Shown: positions 47,101-54,455, numbered from the stretch's first letter. The stretch: 64,000 bases of DNA from SPCO01 sp964579825 (GCA_964579825.1 CAZOHT010000008.1:1-64000); one strand, 5' to 3'. Notes: generated by a model from the letters alone, not told the origin. A program made the numbers and translations.

Positions 47101-49091
47101 GAGCTCGGGGCGTAGTTGGCGCCGAGCTTTGCGTCGAAGTCGATGGCGACCTTGGGCACCTCGTAGGTGATGGTGAGCTTGGGTCGGTTCGACAGGGTGC
47201 CATTGGTGGAGGTGTAGAAGTCGGTCTCCCAGAAGCCAGCACCCTCAGAGCTCATCTTGAGTTCGAACCCGAGGTTGGCCTTCCAGTCGACGCCACGTCG
47301 GGTGTAGTGGGCACGGACGGCGTTGGTCACATCGAAGTCGACCGTGCAGTCGGTCGCGCCGGTCGAGCAGGTCAGGACGTTCGGGCTGTCGTAGCCGGTC
47401 AGGACCTTGCCGTTGACATCGTTCCAGGTCGAGGTGTTGCCCCAGCCGACCTTGAGCGGGCGGGCCATGAGGTAGCGGTTGGCGCCGTAGCGGTTGATGT
47501 CCTCGCGCAGACTGAGCGTGGCGCTCGTGACCACCGATGCCGTCGTGCCCGACGGGAAGAGCGATGGTGGCGGGAAGTACAGGTATGAGCGCAGCATCCC
47601 CCACGCGGCATCGGGGCTGCCGATGTTGTCGTCGCCCATGCGCAGGGTCGACGGGGAGGTCGGATACGTCGTCGGGTTGCCCTGGCCGGCGTACGTCTCG
47701 ATGTAGTACAACGTGGAGCCATTGACGGTGCAGCCCGATCCGCCGACCACGATGCACGCGGTCGGATCGAGCGTGACCGGGTAGATCGCGTCGGTGAGCC
47801 AGGCCTCATCGAGCGTGTAGGTCAGCGCGGTCTCGCCGCCATCGAGCGCCTCGACCGAGACGACGACCGCCGACTCCGGCGCCGGCATGTACAGGCCGTC
47901 GATGAGGACCGGCGCGCTGATGCGACCGACCTCGACCATGACGTCGCGGCCGTCCTCGGTCTGCGGCGCCTGGAGCAGGATCGTCCGTCCATCGCGATCG
48001 AGGGTCACCGTCAGCCCGGGTGCCTCGATCACGAAGGTGAACCGGTGACTGCCACCGGCGGCATCGAGCACGGCACCGAACTCGAATCCGGTGTCGACCG
48101 CCTTGACCGTGATCCGGTCGAGACCGCTCGGGCCCTCCACGACGACCGTGCCTTCGGGCAGCGGCTGGGCATCCGGCTTGACGATCGGGCCGGTCGGTAC
48201 CTCGGGTGTCGGTGTCGGCTCAGCGGTCGGCGAGGGTGTCGGTGCGGACGATGGCGACGGCGACGGGTTTGGATCGGGGCTCGGGCTGGTTGAGGGGCTG
48301 GGGCTGGCGCCGGGAATCGGGTCCGGGCTGGATCCGGCGCTCGGCGAAGGAGAAAGGCTCGGCGACGCGGATGGACTGGCCGCCGCCCCGACCTCGGCGT
48401 CGGGGCTGGTCACCGGAGCGGCGGTGGCCGTCGGCGAAGGCGCCGGCGATGCGGGCGTGTCCGGCTGGACGACGGGCTCCGTGGGCAGTCCGAAGATCGT
48501 CTTCCCATCGGACACGGTCGCTTGACCGTAGCCCGGGACACGGAGGTGGAGGATCCCGCTGCCGCCGGACATCTCGACGAGACCGTCGTTGGCGTCCTTA
48601 GTCGACACGGTCACCTGGCGGTCGTTGCTCGCGACCTTGAAGCTGTCGTCGCCCGCGGGCACGAGGCTCAGGTCGATCGCCTGCCAGACCCCGCCCGGGT
48701 CCAGGAAGTTGAGTCGACCCGCCGATGCGTCCAGGGTGAACGAACCGTCCTTGTTGGCGGTCTGGGTGGTGTGCTCGGAACGCGCGGAGATGACCTCGGT
48801 GTCTTCGGCCGGCGGGACGTACTTGACATCGCGCGGACGGATCCGGGTCCCGTCCGCCAGGACCTCGACCCCTGCCGCATCGGCGCTCGCGGCACCCGAC
48901 AGGTCGATCGGGGCTGCCTCGGCCTCGACGGCGGTGCCCGGTGGGATGGCCTTGCCGGGGATCGGATCCGCTTGTCGTGGTCCGATGGCCGAGGCTGCGG
49001 CCGGAGCGACTGGAACCACGAGGAGGAGCTCAGCCAGAATCAGAGCCGGTAGCACGGCGGCGGCGCGGCCGGACCAGCGGGTCCCCCTCAT
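38163..49091 (-). CDS. Giant secreted RHS/YD-repeat toxin with AHH nuclease tip
   Basis: 3,642 residues, WapA-like. In order: signal peptide (about 1-33); propeptide-like region; Pro/Ser/Thr linker (about 205-305); DNRLRE-type stalk domain (about 460-650); long YD-repeat shell; LamG/concanavalin-like domain (about 1,680-1,905, YYRLEESSG ... GSIDEVAVYK); two carbohydrate-binding-like jelly rolls (about 1,924-2,074 and 2,490-2,647, each ending V-Y-[LV]-DDI); RHS core end YDMSARFYSPGIGAFTQLD ... YALGNPASLIDPTGHY (about 3,267-3,337). The polymorphic tip then carries Ala3555-His3556-His3557 of an AHH/HNH-type nuclease. SD GGGGAAG precedes the ATG. The shell would encapsulate and deliver the DNase or RNase on contact. 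Confidence 0.9.
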   Translation of the reverse strand: MRGTRWSGRAAAVLPALILAELLLVVPVAPAAASAIGPRQADPIPGKAIPPGTAVEAEAAPIDLSGAASADAAGVEVLADGTRIRPRDVKYVPPAEDTEVISARSEHTTQTANKDGSFTLDASAGRLNFLDPGGVWQAIDLSLVPAGDDSFKVASNDRQVTVSTKDANDGLVEMSGGSGILHLRVPGYGQATVSDGKTIFGLPTEPVVQPDTPASPAPSPTATAAPVTSPDAEVGAAASPSASPSLSPSPSAGSSPDPIPGASPSPSTSPSPDPNPSPSPSSAPTPSPTAEPTPTPEVPTGPIVKPDAQPLPEGTVVVEGPSGLDRITVKAVDTGFEFGAVLDAAGGSHRFTFVIEAPGLTVTLDRDGRTILLQAPQTEDGRDVMVEVGRISAPVLIDGLYMPAPESAVVVSVEALDGGETALTYTLDEAWLTDAIYPVTLDPTACIVVGGSGCTVNGSTLYYIETYAGQGNPTTYPTSPSTLRMGDDNIGSPDAAWGMLRSYLYFPPPSLFPSGTTASVVTSATLSLREDINRYGANRYLMARPLKVGWGNTSTWNDVNGKVLTGYDSPNVLTCSTGATDCTVDFDVTNAVRAHYTRRGVDWKANLGFELKMSSEGAGFWETDFYTSTNGTLSNRPKLTITYEVPKVAIDFDAKLGANYAPSSMTAGVATVLPITLTNNVSGFAFDRCTSAGDADCYQVGYRFLDQKGKTAASGQADFAADVPSAIGGANPTPIMSLAITPPSVPGTYSLRLDLIHRFGGSSGTRLYASDWAKPSAYNSRDKKVLSSDNTRWTGSSSVERDEFSVTVGSGAPGNDLKSTTTGDGGSLGIDLATRNLHYTGAGGIGFSDLVAMGVAYNYDSATAVLDCPSTGAPTKYVGMLEACGWSTNWDEHFTDTSAADQSGAYTYQDASGARSFLNTDGQGQIAGAPVLVERPRITFFDENGGGGTTLTGKLYTAASQTIPDKSGPSVVRVNADVDISLSAYTPTISLNTYRYFSFAIRTTSAVGTGVALKIHNATNSADYPDTWIVYTVGTTWSTGFAQVDYGGTVADTWRTIALRNVYDDVRTLLPGGTFDQFEVTGVVVKSRPSSSGSTYLDGMYFSPSASTVLAEPTFPTFSVNPAKASSYAEGAPGSSNSLKVTPANLAGSPTCNTTTSCWLTSSGGLYANPFVAWDWRKVGGQSVAIRFDLKDLRLDSDGAGGYATGSITYYAGSTPPSDAVNPIQVSAEVPVTWSHVTRNLLEDARQILSFYNDNPLGTSGTPPPNGPVGDDVRWTGYVLSAVDGTFALFDNLTYRSLPAASVAGSADFLATYADRSVHAFNRDGLLTSIKDRDANTVTLDYTYDTASVNSQRSYTLTGIHGPSDGGSYTRRIDISRAAGSTTLTEKLGTPGSPITGRATTFKVTSGDLVQVKPARREAVCGSTPGTPSGCTGFVYDANHRLTTVSDPRWDLTSTNGPDDYRLTVDWSSGAPMKITDKSHNGASGADLIRILAWDRGTNPLGTRALWQDSPAIAAGAAIHTDLIADGRTFIDYVPVGCTSGNCLTSGNWPTDGAGIAATKRTEHEFDGLSRVNRTTAYRTPSADPVVSRQGSRAGAKVDNYVNPLLGGQLAWSQSADQLYASRVDSANTNDDLYRTFYTYDDRGQLTHTINPVLEATPDYPRAVESATKNWNGTTNTDILAYYRLEESSGTALDANTPGGGVVGTHTAVGQATSSNALTPSSASVGATYTAASNSVTKVGTFGSVTGSFSAVAWVKPASNGTSLAILGSRYGTAAGTDHSFDLKLYVDPTTKVRAILADIGNGSAWLRPSFKAPYDWQIGRWIQVGLSVDDAADTVAIYVDGVLISSGPFTTAGTPLVVDNTRKLQIGTNGRDSVTPEWFNGSIDEVAVYKVALDRSQMANLYASARSIAVVDQATSYDSLGHPVQTTDQFLANPGFEDGIASGWRSTSATFETTTVHAGGLGSIKLAGSGTTIQERTLVPGQTFRLQGWNLVSGAGTARYTASYWKRSSNNWVAFGGMGVDYSETSWTSHAWDLPIPMDSDGRVRVKIENSNAGGSVYVDDIALFTTFAQMTYGGTGLIETTTTLSPAGGGGVVVNNPVYASSAVNPAIFATSVIVNDVGTVTDATSEDLTTTTTYDAWGRPLVTTDPDGVTSTDHYKAAGQGNGAMTDRDTVTDGAGNATTTTYDLVGNALTVQLPLGPPTTTRYDALNHPIDVTTPDTIKTTYQYDLVGQRIAVIANDVPGVPTVLDDVITSYEYDAFGRVIKTTGDDGGIEAVSESTYDLLGNVLTSTVWPGAGGTGTPRVTTSDFASANGLSRAVPTGVKLPVTSTTGHACPSGSGTCNSVSVLDLNGRTVATRDAYDNLTVQRLDLAGRAVQAIVNYVDGTGGAAEPESDLVTTTTYGLTGLVTSVTDPAARTTTTAYDAVGRPNRVTDIASGRYAKTVYRPSGRVDRVSDARTTDGALVWTKSVYDAAGRVTKTLAHYDTSGEAQISAENFEDGSATDWSSSGDFVSAGSTLTAQLGVTSPTPASGEGRLKIDTGSAANAGAVWALSGTYQSSDTYKATAWVYAPIGTTINAYLGTNTDSDTSTSIAGTGTWQALTVTWTPATNQTVAYLAYKRVGSASSVSVYLDDITVWNASAAAQNALGPDTNIPTETVYDANSRIIRSIVIGGAPGDASLVTATGYDAMGRVTSVTVNDVAGGGTTGAVNLTSTTEYDPLGRVEDAFDATGTHTTYGYDRLGRTVATTANYDDGTSSGPTGADDLRSTFAYDALGELTAYCPATAVVVDSCNPTQTVTTGNDYKSAWHYTYDAMGRMATQVAPVNVTATALDTTVWAYETGGRLASVTDQSPTLFPTIGRHVDMAYDDVGRVTSSIVYAGSGTGSPKQTTTTAYAVDGSPTQTAWNGTNDGLDSHTLDFTYTGEGWLNEIKVGGTTMTDYDYVDGLVTSRVDTNPASTGTTYATGFSYDWAQQVKAVTAGSIYATSADFTYRFDGLIASRTFPNGETLTFAYDTARRPTTITKANGNTFSQTYDRDSNVLTEARSLTGPTGDNGTNTNTLTYDALGRLTGESGLASSRSYQYDRDGNRTRKVEGGTTTVDYFYDRTDQLTKQKINGGADITFAYDRYGNMTTSRDSAGTATTYAYDTASHLTSITAGAQSSTFKFDALGRNRERTVNGVVEKYAYVGTSEVTSVITGTTTRISAVTEDGSRVATKDGSTSAFLIPDLHGNVAAMEQAAAVTIANAIRYDAYGQTMGTPYTGTGSVKLDTKYQGRLDISPSTTPLYDMSARFYSPGIGAFTQLDSYAGSVQNPATMNRFLYALGNPASLIDPTGHYAEGQICNLGPEDCGAINWVPRSDGGGGGASGLRQPSKSQTSRTKDNDSSPTTVTPPLIKMVAGVWVGPSGAPFTQGDLDTVYTSCLVLRDEAACDAWRAGMDRIRQADQQFCEVNPEACQLQAEQRTAALVFGLELIVLAAATLDGIPGDEAAVGAGLVAPAGARLAAISQELANLSTPAGPAAGGFFGRSAALSREMLNRALLAELGPGAAKPVNAQAHHIVEVTRPAAAASRAVLERFGIDGDSALNGVYLDRGFHLTDTTRAVYTLEVSNLLQRANSRDEVIATLQFVRASLLAAQAAGTEWP

Positions 49092-49681
49092 CCGTCTTCC
49101 CCAAGCCGTCGATCAGGCCGACAGCCTCCTCCTGGGTCACTCGACGATCAGTGGGGCGATCGCCCGATGTCGACCCATGACGCTCGCCCGCGCGCGGCGA
49201 GTGCTGTCGCGGACTTTCGCCCGACCAACGGAGGCGTGTCAATAGGACTTATCCACAACTTTGGTCGACCATGACGGACATGGCAATTCGTGGATCGTCG
49301 CGGCGTTAGCGACCGGCCCTATTTGATTGCCAAGCAGAGAGCCACCATGCCTTTCTCACGCGTTCGTGCGATTGGGCCTCCTCGACGTGCGAACCGCGTG
49401 GTACCACATGGTCGAGGCAAGGAATGAGCCGACCGTCCTGCGATGGACCTGAGTCGCCAGCTTGCGGGGCTGGCCGACGAACCACGTCCGAAGGGATCCC
49501 AAGGCGGCGTCCGCTCGGCCAGCGGCTCGCCGGCCTGACCCCCGAGCGCACTCACGGCGCCTCGACCAGCGTCAACCGTCTGGGCACCGAGCGCGTTGCT
49601 TACGCAATCTTGCTCCGGGGCTACGCGTCCAGCCTATGCTGGAGCTGTCCAGAGAGCGTAAACAGGGATGGGAGGCAGTCG
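49092..49681. other. 590-bp intergenic region between the RHS toxin and the TIR gene
   Basis: Divergent promoter region for the toxin (minus) and the TIR effector (plus). No convincing gene; the small open frames at 49306-49551 lack an SD and family character. It holds one TTATCCACA (49249-49257), a DnaA-box match without companions. Its base composition is lower in GC than the chromosomal part. Confidence 0.5.
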
Positions 49682-50389
49682 TTGGACGCGGACGAGATCA
49701 AGGAGAAGCTCGCGGGCGCCGGCTACTCGCCAAACGGACCCACCAGACTCGCTAATGATCTCGGCGATCAGGTTCGGATCAAGGGCGTCGTCGTGAATGC
49801 GTACGACAACGGCACCGTTCAGGTGCAGGGTGTTCCCGAGCTGGCCGTGCAGGTCCGTGAGCTTCTCGGCGTATTGGATGGCGGTGGCAGACAACGGACC
49901 GCTCGCGGCCAACCTGCTGCAGCGGCTGCCACCAACCGCGACGTCTTCGTCGTCTATGGGCACGACATTGGAGCGCGGACTCAGCTTGAAGCGATGCTGC
50001 GCCGTTGGAACCTTGAACCTCTAATCCTTGAGCAACTCCCGTCGGAGGGGACCACGCTTATCGAGAAGCTGGAGAAGTACGCCAGGGATGACGTTCGCTT
50101 TGGGGTTGTCCTAGCCACTCCCGACGACGTTGGAAATGCGGTAGGCAAGGACGACGAGCGCAAGTCCCGCGCGCGACAGAACGTCGTTCTTGAACTCGGT
50201 CTGCTACTGGCGAAGCTCGGTCGAGCACGGGTCGCGATCCTACTCAAGGATCAGGCGATGATGGAGCGACCGTCGGACCTCCAAGGGCTGATCTACTACG
50301 CCTTCACCGATGATGTCGACGAGGTGAAGCTGCAGTTGGCCAAAGAGATGCACAAGCAAGGCATCGCCATCGACCTTGGCCGCGTGTAG
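49682..50389 (+). CDS. TBP-like / TIR (CAP12-type) defence effector
   Basis: 235 residues. The start is TTG at 49682 with SD GGGAGG; the nearby ATG is out of frame. Residues about 27-62 (QVRIKGVVVNAYDNGTVQVQG) resemble the small TBP-like domain seen before RNase HIII. Residues 86-210 are a TIR domain of the 'predicted nucleotide-binding, TIR-like' type: RDVFVVYGHDIGARTQLEAML, 'ATPDDVG', and NVVLELGLLLAKLG with the presumed NADase glutamate Glu171. Such effectors deplete NAD+ once activated during phage infection. No cyclase or sensor gene lies beside it, but it faces a Shedu gene. The stop is 225 bp from the convergent sduA stop. Confidence 0.82.
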   Translation: MDADEIKEKLAGAGYSPNGPTRLANDLGDQVRIKGVVVNAYDNGTVQVQGVPELAVQVRELLGVLDGGGRQRTARGQPAAAAATNRDVFVVYGHDIGARTQLEAMLRRWNLEPLILEQLPSEGTTLIEKLEKYARDDVRFGVVLATPDDVGNAVGKDDERKSRARQNVVLELGLLLAKLGRARVAILLKDQAMMERPSDLQGLIYYAFTDDVDEVKLQLAKEMHKQGIAIDLGRV

Positions 50390-50614
50390 GGCGCTACGAG
50401 CAACTGTTCTTGAACAGAATAGGCTTGCCTTGCGGGCCGAAGACCCTGTCGCGGAGTTAGCGCAGCGCTTGGCTCGTCTCAAAGGACCACAACCTGCCGT
50501 TGTCTGTTCCGACCCCCAGCACGACCCCCTCTTGGGGAACGAAGTCCTTTCGTCGTCCGTTGAGTAGTCGAACGGCGGACTGCAATCCGCCTCGAAGAGC
50601 CATACATCGCTCAG

Positions 50615-51835
50615 TCAATCGGTCCCAGCCAACCCGACGAGCCACTCCGCACGAGCCAGAAGTTCGTCGAAGGTTACGATTTCCGGCTCGACCACACTTC
50701 GGCGAAACAACTCGAAGGAACGGATCTTCTCCACGTTCGGGCCTCCCCCCTCTCCGAGTAACTCTCGGAGCATGCCGATCAGCAGGTACGAGCGAGGTCG
50801 CATCAGGAACGTAACCTCGGTCGGGATCTCCGAGCCGTCCTCGGCGCGCTCGCGGAGCGCCTCGCCGATGTCTTCGATGGCGCGTCGCACGGTGCCTTGG
50901 GACTGTGCTATGCCCGCCGCGATGTCGCCCGATGGTGCGTACACCCCCGGTCGATAGTGGGGGCCAAGGAGGTTCGTCCGGTGCGTCTTGAACTCGGCGA
51001 AGGTCATCCATCGAACGACCCCAGACGTCCGCATCACCGCGTCGGCCCGCTTGCCCTCGTGCGCCATCGACGACCCGCCGACCACCTGCTCGAGGCGCTC
51101 CCTGTCCCACGACGAGTAGAGCTGAGCCCCTAGCCCTGCGCCGAGTATCCAGGGGTTCAATTCAAAGAACATCTGCCACACCTTTTCCGGACTCTTGCCG
51201 GGAGCAGCCACGACCGCGGCGTCGAATGCGTCGTCGTCCGTCAAGAGTGTGCGGAACCACTCAACTTCGGTCCGCCGCCGTCGCATGGCGATGACGTCAT
51301 GTGCGGCCGCATCATCACTTATGAGCGCCCGGAAGAATTCGGGGTCTCGTTCGTAGATCTGGCCGATTGCCTCGGGCGTCGAGAACACGGCGCGCACGGT
51401 CGCATCGTCAACGCGAGACGTGGCTCCGCCTTCCACCGGTATGTACTCGATGTTTCGCAGGAGCTCAACGACACGTGCTGCTTCGTCACCCTGGAATGTG
51501 GCTACGTTCTTGATCCTTGGCCCCGTTGCGAGGTTGTCGACTCGCTGGATCATGATCTTCGTAACGTTGCCAGGTGACCCGCTCACCAGGAGCTTGAGCT
51601 GGACCCGGCCGGTGGGTGACTCGTGGACCAGCCACTGCGTCCCGTCTTCCTCAGTGGCCTCGATCACCGTGTCGCTGATGGGGTCGATGACCTTGTGAAC
51701 GAAACGGGCCGGGACGCCGCCTGCCGATGGGTCTGGGAACGTCTTTGACAGGTACGTCTGGTCGGGCCTGCGGCCTTCGGCGTAGTCCACTTCGCCCGCT
51801 TGGCGATCATCCTTGAATGCGAACGGCTGCGGCAT
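50615..51835 (-). CDS. sduA: Shedu anti-phage nuclease
   Basis: 406 residues from ATG 51835; GTG 51841 is possible. The C-terminal half has the Shedu/DUF4263 PD-(D/E)xK pattern: WQMFFELNPWILGAGLGAQ, HEGKRADAVM with Asp265, TFAEFKTHRTNLLG with Glu281 and Lys283, and the trailing GIAQSQGTVRRAIEDI helix with Gln. It is expected to cut DNA in a phage-defence response. The N-terminal ~210 residues are a less conserved, probably regulatory domain (beta-rich 'GTQWLVHESPTGRVQLKLLVSG'). Convergent with the TIR gene. Confidence 0.85.
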   Translation of the reverse strand: MPQPFAFKDDRQAGEVDYAEGRRPDQTYLSKTFPDPSAGGVPARFVHKVIDPISDTVIEATEEDGTQWLVHESPTGRVQLKLLVSGSPGNVTKIMIQRVDNLATGPRIKNVATFQGDEAARVVELLRNIEYIPVEGGATSRVDDATVRAVFSTPEAIGQIYERDPEFFRALISDDAAAHDVIAMRRRRTEVEWFRTLLTDDDAFDAAVVAAPGKSPEKVWQMFFELNPWILGAGLGAQLYSSWDRERLEQVVGGSSMAHEGKRADAVMRTSGVVRWMTFAEFKTHRTNLLGPHYRPGVYAPSGDIAAGIAQSQGTVRRAIEDIGEALRERAEDGSEIPTEVTFLMRPRSYLLIGMLRELLGEGGGPNVEKIRSFELFRRSVVEPEIVTFDELLARAEWLVGLAGTD

Positions 51836-52029
51836 CGGCACGGTCCCTACGGGTTGGATGAACGACTAGTATCGCCTACCGTGTTTGCATGCCCGTCAGA
51901 CCTCGCCGCCGGCAGACGCACGCACATCGGCAACCTGCGGTCCCGGTGAGCAGACCAGTGCCACTTGCTCTCATGCTCCGTGCGGAGTATCTAAGAGTCC
52001 CCGAATCGCGACGGGCTTCCCTTTCATGT

Positions 52030-52279
52030 GACTCCGACGCCGGTGTTGACACCATTGGCGGGCCCAAGGAGTCAGGGTGGCGTTCCCAGACGGTGGTGGT
52101 CGCCTTCTGGCCGCAGGTTCGAGACGTGTCGGCGAGGGAGATGGGCCCGGGCGACCGGGTTGTCGGTCGGCAATTGCACACGCATCAGGAAGGGCGAAGT
52201 GGTCCCACATCCGATGTTCTGGGCAGCCCTCGAGACAATGGAAGGCACGGACCCGAAATCTGTCGCGACGACGACCTGA
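52030..52279 (+). pseudogene. Frameshifted HTH-containing remnant
   Basis: One frame reads FWPQVRDVSAREM; from the same point the next frame reads ARATGLSVGNCTRIRKGEVV and on through PHPMFWAALETMEG. Joining them by removing one G in ATGGGCCCGG (about 52140) gives a continuous HTH-like segment (VSAREM-ARATGLSVGNC...RIRKGEVVPHPMFW) seen at the ends of some actinobacterial and mobile-element proteins. I infer a decayed gene. The rest of 51842-52319 (478 bp) holds no convincing gene. Confidence 0.45.
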
Positions 52280-52319
52280 TGCTTGGCGTCACGAGCCACA
52301 ACATGGGACTGTTGTCGGC

Positions 52320-53486
52320 ATGGAGCACCGACAATCGCTCTTCTCGGGAGATGTCGACGAACCCGGATTGAGCCTCAGGTTCACCCCTGGTGTGATGCCT
52401 GAGCTCGATCTGCAGCCCAATGTCCGCCACGTATACGTCGACATGAACCACTGGATCAATCTCTCGAAGGCACGACTCGGCCGGGCGGGAATGGAGGCCT
52501 ACGAGCCAGTGCTCGAACGCCTTCGGGCCGGCGTAAAGGCAGGCGAACTCAGCATTCCTCTATCGGCGGCCCATTACGAGGAGATGACCGGCATCTCTGA
52601 CCCCAAGCAACGTGCTGACATTGCGTTGACGATGGATCGACTGGCTCGATACAGCGTGATCGCTGACCGGGCGATCCTGATGCGCCATCAACTGCTGGTC
52701 GCGCTCGCCGCCTGGCGTGGTATGAAGTGGGCCGACCTGGAAAAGGATGTTCTGTGGGGACGTGGCTTTTCGTTTGCGTTCGGCCACGGACCCGGAGGGA
52801 TGGCGGTCCGTGGTCAGGCGCTCGCTCGTGAACGCTTCCTGGCCCAGGGCCTGCCACTGGTCAAGCGGATCGAGCGGTTCGTGGGTGACAGGTGGACCTT
52901 CGCTGAACGAGGGCGGGGCGGCTCAGATGTACCAGCGCGTGCCCTGTGGGAGTCGAGCGAGTACGCCATGCTCCGAGGGCCCAAGGATGAGGACCTGGAA
53001 GCGCTACGCGAAGATGGGTATGCGCCGGAACGATGGTCGAAGGGCATCGACGAGATCACAGCAAGAGAGCAGGATCTCTCGCGGATCTTGAAGGAGGAGG
53101 GCAAGAAGCAGCTCGATGACATCGTGGCTGCGCGTCTTTGGTACTGGGAGCTGAACGCGCCGGCTGGCTGGGCCGCCGACCAGCTCGGGATCGATCCTGA
53201 CGCGATCCTTGCGTCTGGAGCCGCCAACATGACCAAGCTCTTGCGAGGCATGCCGATGATGGCCGTCGAGTTCGCGCTCCGGCGAGCCAACTGGGCAAAC
53301 GGTGACTACACCTGGTCGCGAAACGACATCTTCGACCTCGCCCATCTCGGCGTGGCCGTGCCCTATTGCGATATCACCTGGACCGAACAGCACGCCTCGA
53401 GCGTCCTCAACGCTGCTCACGTTCCCGACCGACTGGGAACCCGCGTGGTTGCCCGCCCGCAAGACCTCCTGACTGCTCTTGGCTGA
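52320..53486 (+). CDS. Large PIN-like domain protein of the conflict island
   Basis: 388 residues. An acidic PIN-like start HVYVDMNHWINLSKARLG (Asp41) and 'LSIPLSAAHYEEMTG' (Glu) are followed by a long helical middle. A C-terminal portion resumes PIN order: NDIFDLAHLGVAVPYCDITWTEQHASSVLNAAH, with Asp residues and a final VVARPQDLLTALG strand-helix. The large insertion separates it from VapC-type toxins and places it with the longer PIN-like proteins found in defence or toxin neighbourhoods. Nuclease activity is inferred. ATG 52320 chosen as nearest to the domain; an open frame continues upstream without coding character. No antitoxin-like partner is seen next to it. Confidence 0.7.
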   Translation: MEHRQSLFSGDVDEPGLSLRFTPGVMPELDLQPNVRHVYVDMNHWINLSKARLGRAGMEAYEPVLERLRAGVKAGELSIPLSAAHYEEMTGISDPKQRADIALTMDRLARYSVIADRAILMRHQLLVALAAWRGMKWADLEKDVLWGRGFSFAFGHGPGGMAVRGQALARERFLAQGLPLVKRIERFVGDRWTFAERGRGGSDVPARALWESSEYAMLRGPKDEDLEALREDGYAPERWSKGIDEITAREQDLSRILKEEGKKQLDDIVAARLWYWELNAPAGWAADQLGIDPDAILASGAANMTKLLRGMPMMAVEFALRRANWANGDYTWSRNDIFDLAHLGVAVPYCDITWTEQHASSVLNAAHVPDRLGTRVVARPQDLLTALG

Positions 53487-53569
53487 CCCCACCGGAGGCT
53501 TGGCACCAGGTCCGACCAGATGTGCATCCGGCATACGTCGGCACAGCCTAATCCCGCTTCGAGTTCGCC

Positions 53570-53971
53570 TTGGCCGACGACCTGTTGTCGTTGCGCGAGG
53601 CGGCGGCGCTCGCGGGTCTCAGCGCATCGCATCTCCGGCTCCTCGCACGGACCGGCAAGATCGACCACACGAGGGTCGGGAGCTACTGGGCGACCACAGA
53701 AGCCGCTGTCCGCGCATATCTCGCCGACGAGGCGCTACGGGCGAAGGATCCGTACAGGTGCCGCAATGGGCATCGATGCCCCGCTCTTCTCTGCCGCATA
53801 GCGTGTCGTGCCAACTCGCCGGGTGCGAGCGCTGCCAGCCGGGCAAGGCGTCGTATCTCAGCCGGGATGTCGATCTTGCGGCCGGTGGGATGCCGACGGT
53901 CATGCTTGCCGCGATCGCGTTTCGCGGGATGTATCTGGCTCGCCGCCTCCGAGCGGGTGGGACGCACGTGA
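53570..53971 (+). CDS. Excisionase-type HTH protein, C-terminus probably truncated
   Basis: 133 residues if read to its stop, but only the first ~60 have family character: DLLSLREAAALAGLSASHLRLLARTGKIDHTRVGSYWATTEAAVRAYLA, a MerR/excisionase HTH (DNA-binding helix 'SASHLRLLARTGKI', wing 'RVGSYWATTEAAV'). The remainder coincides with the DUF429 remnant in another frame and looks like read-through after a deletion. Start TTG 53570. Such proteins control excision or local promoters. Confidence 0.55.
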   Translation: MADDLLSLREAAALAGLSASHLRLLARTGKIDHTRVGSYWATTEAAVRAYLADEALRAKDPYRCRNGHRCPALLCRIACRANSPGASAASRARRRISAGMSILRPVGCRRSCLPRSRFAGCIWLAASERVGRT

Positions 53972-54198
53972 TCGAAGTCTATCCGCGAGCGTCGTTTCGC
54001 AGCCTCGGGTGGGATGGGCGACCGGCGAGCATCGACGAAGGTTGGAGACTTATCGCTTCGCTGGTGACGGGGGTCGAGGTGGGCACCCGCGACGACCTGG
54101 ACGCTGTGTGTGCGGCTCTCGTCGCGGCCCAGATGGCTCAGGGCCGTGCCCACGAGGAGCGCGGGTCCGACGGATCGATGTGGGTGGCCGTGCCGTAG
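53769..54198 (+). pseudogene. DUF429 gene remnant with a 1-base frameshift
   Basis: One frame contains GIDAPL and, one extra T later (near 53787), the neighbouring frame continues SLPHSVSCQLAGCERC. Removing the T restores IDAPLSLP, the DUF429 signature. The remaining part is DUF429-like: AAIAFRGMYLARRLRAGGTH, 'VIEVYPRASFRSLGW', DDLDAVCAALVAAQMAQ and a late GSDGSMWVAVP. The N-terminal portion of the family is missing and replaced by the HTH gene. DUF429 proteins are RNase H-like and occur near mobile DNA. Probably non-functional, unless translation restarts at ATG 53776. Confidence 0.6.
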
Positions 54199-54455
54199 CG
54201 CGTGGGCCGCGTCAGAAATAAGCAGGAAATAAGTGGCGCTCGCTATGGTCGCCCGGCTACCCGCCAGACCTCGGTGTCATCCGGGTCTTGAGGGGATTCG
54301 GGATAGCGGTCGAATCCGAGACAGATCCAAACGGAGGGCTGGTACGGTCACCGACGCCACTTGACCACAGGCCCAGCGATGGGTCGCGCGCGGTGTGAGA
54401 GCGGTGTCGGCGGTGCCCTATATGGCCTGCCCAAGCATCGTGGAGGGAGCATCTC

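Noticed and set aside
49249..49257. Perfect DnaA box TTATCCACA as a possible replication origin
   Set aside because: Single copy, no cluster, no dnaA/dnaN and no AT-rich unwinding region.
49306..49551. Small minus-strand ORFs upstream of the giant RHS gene
   Set aside because: No SD, no domain pattern; two alternative frames are open equally, as expected by chance.
50457..50614. Minus-strand open frame between TIR and sduA (…TDNGRLWSFETSQALR)
   Set aside because: It is out of frame with sduA, lacks its own start and SD, and shows no recognisable family.
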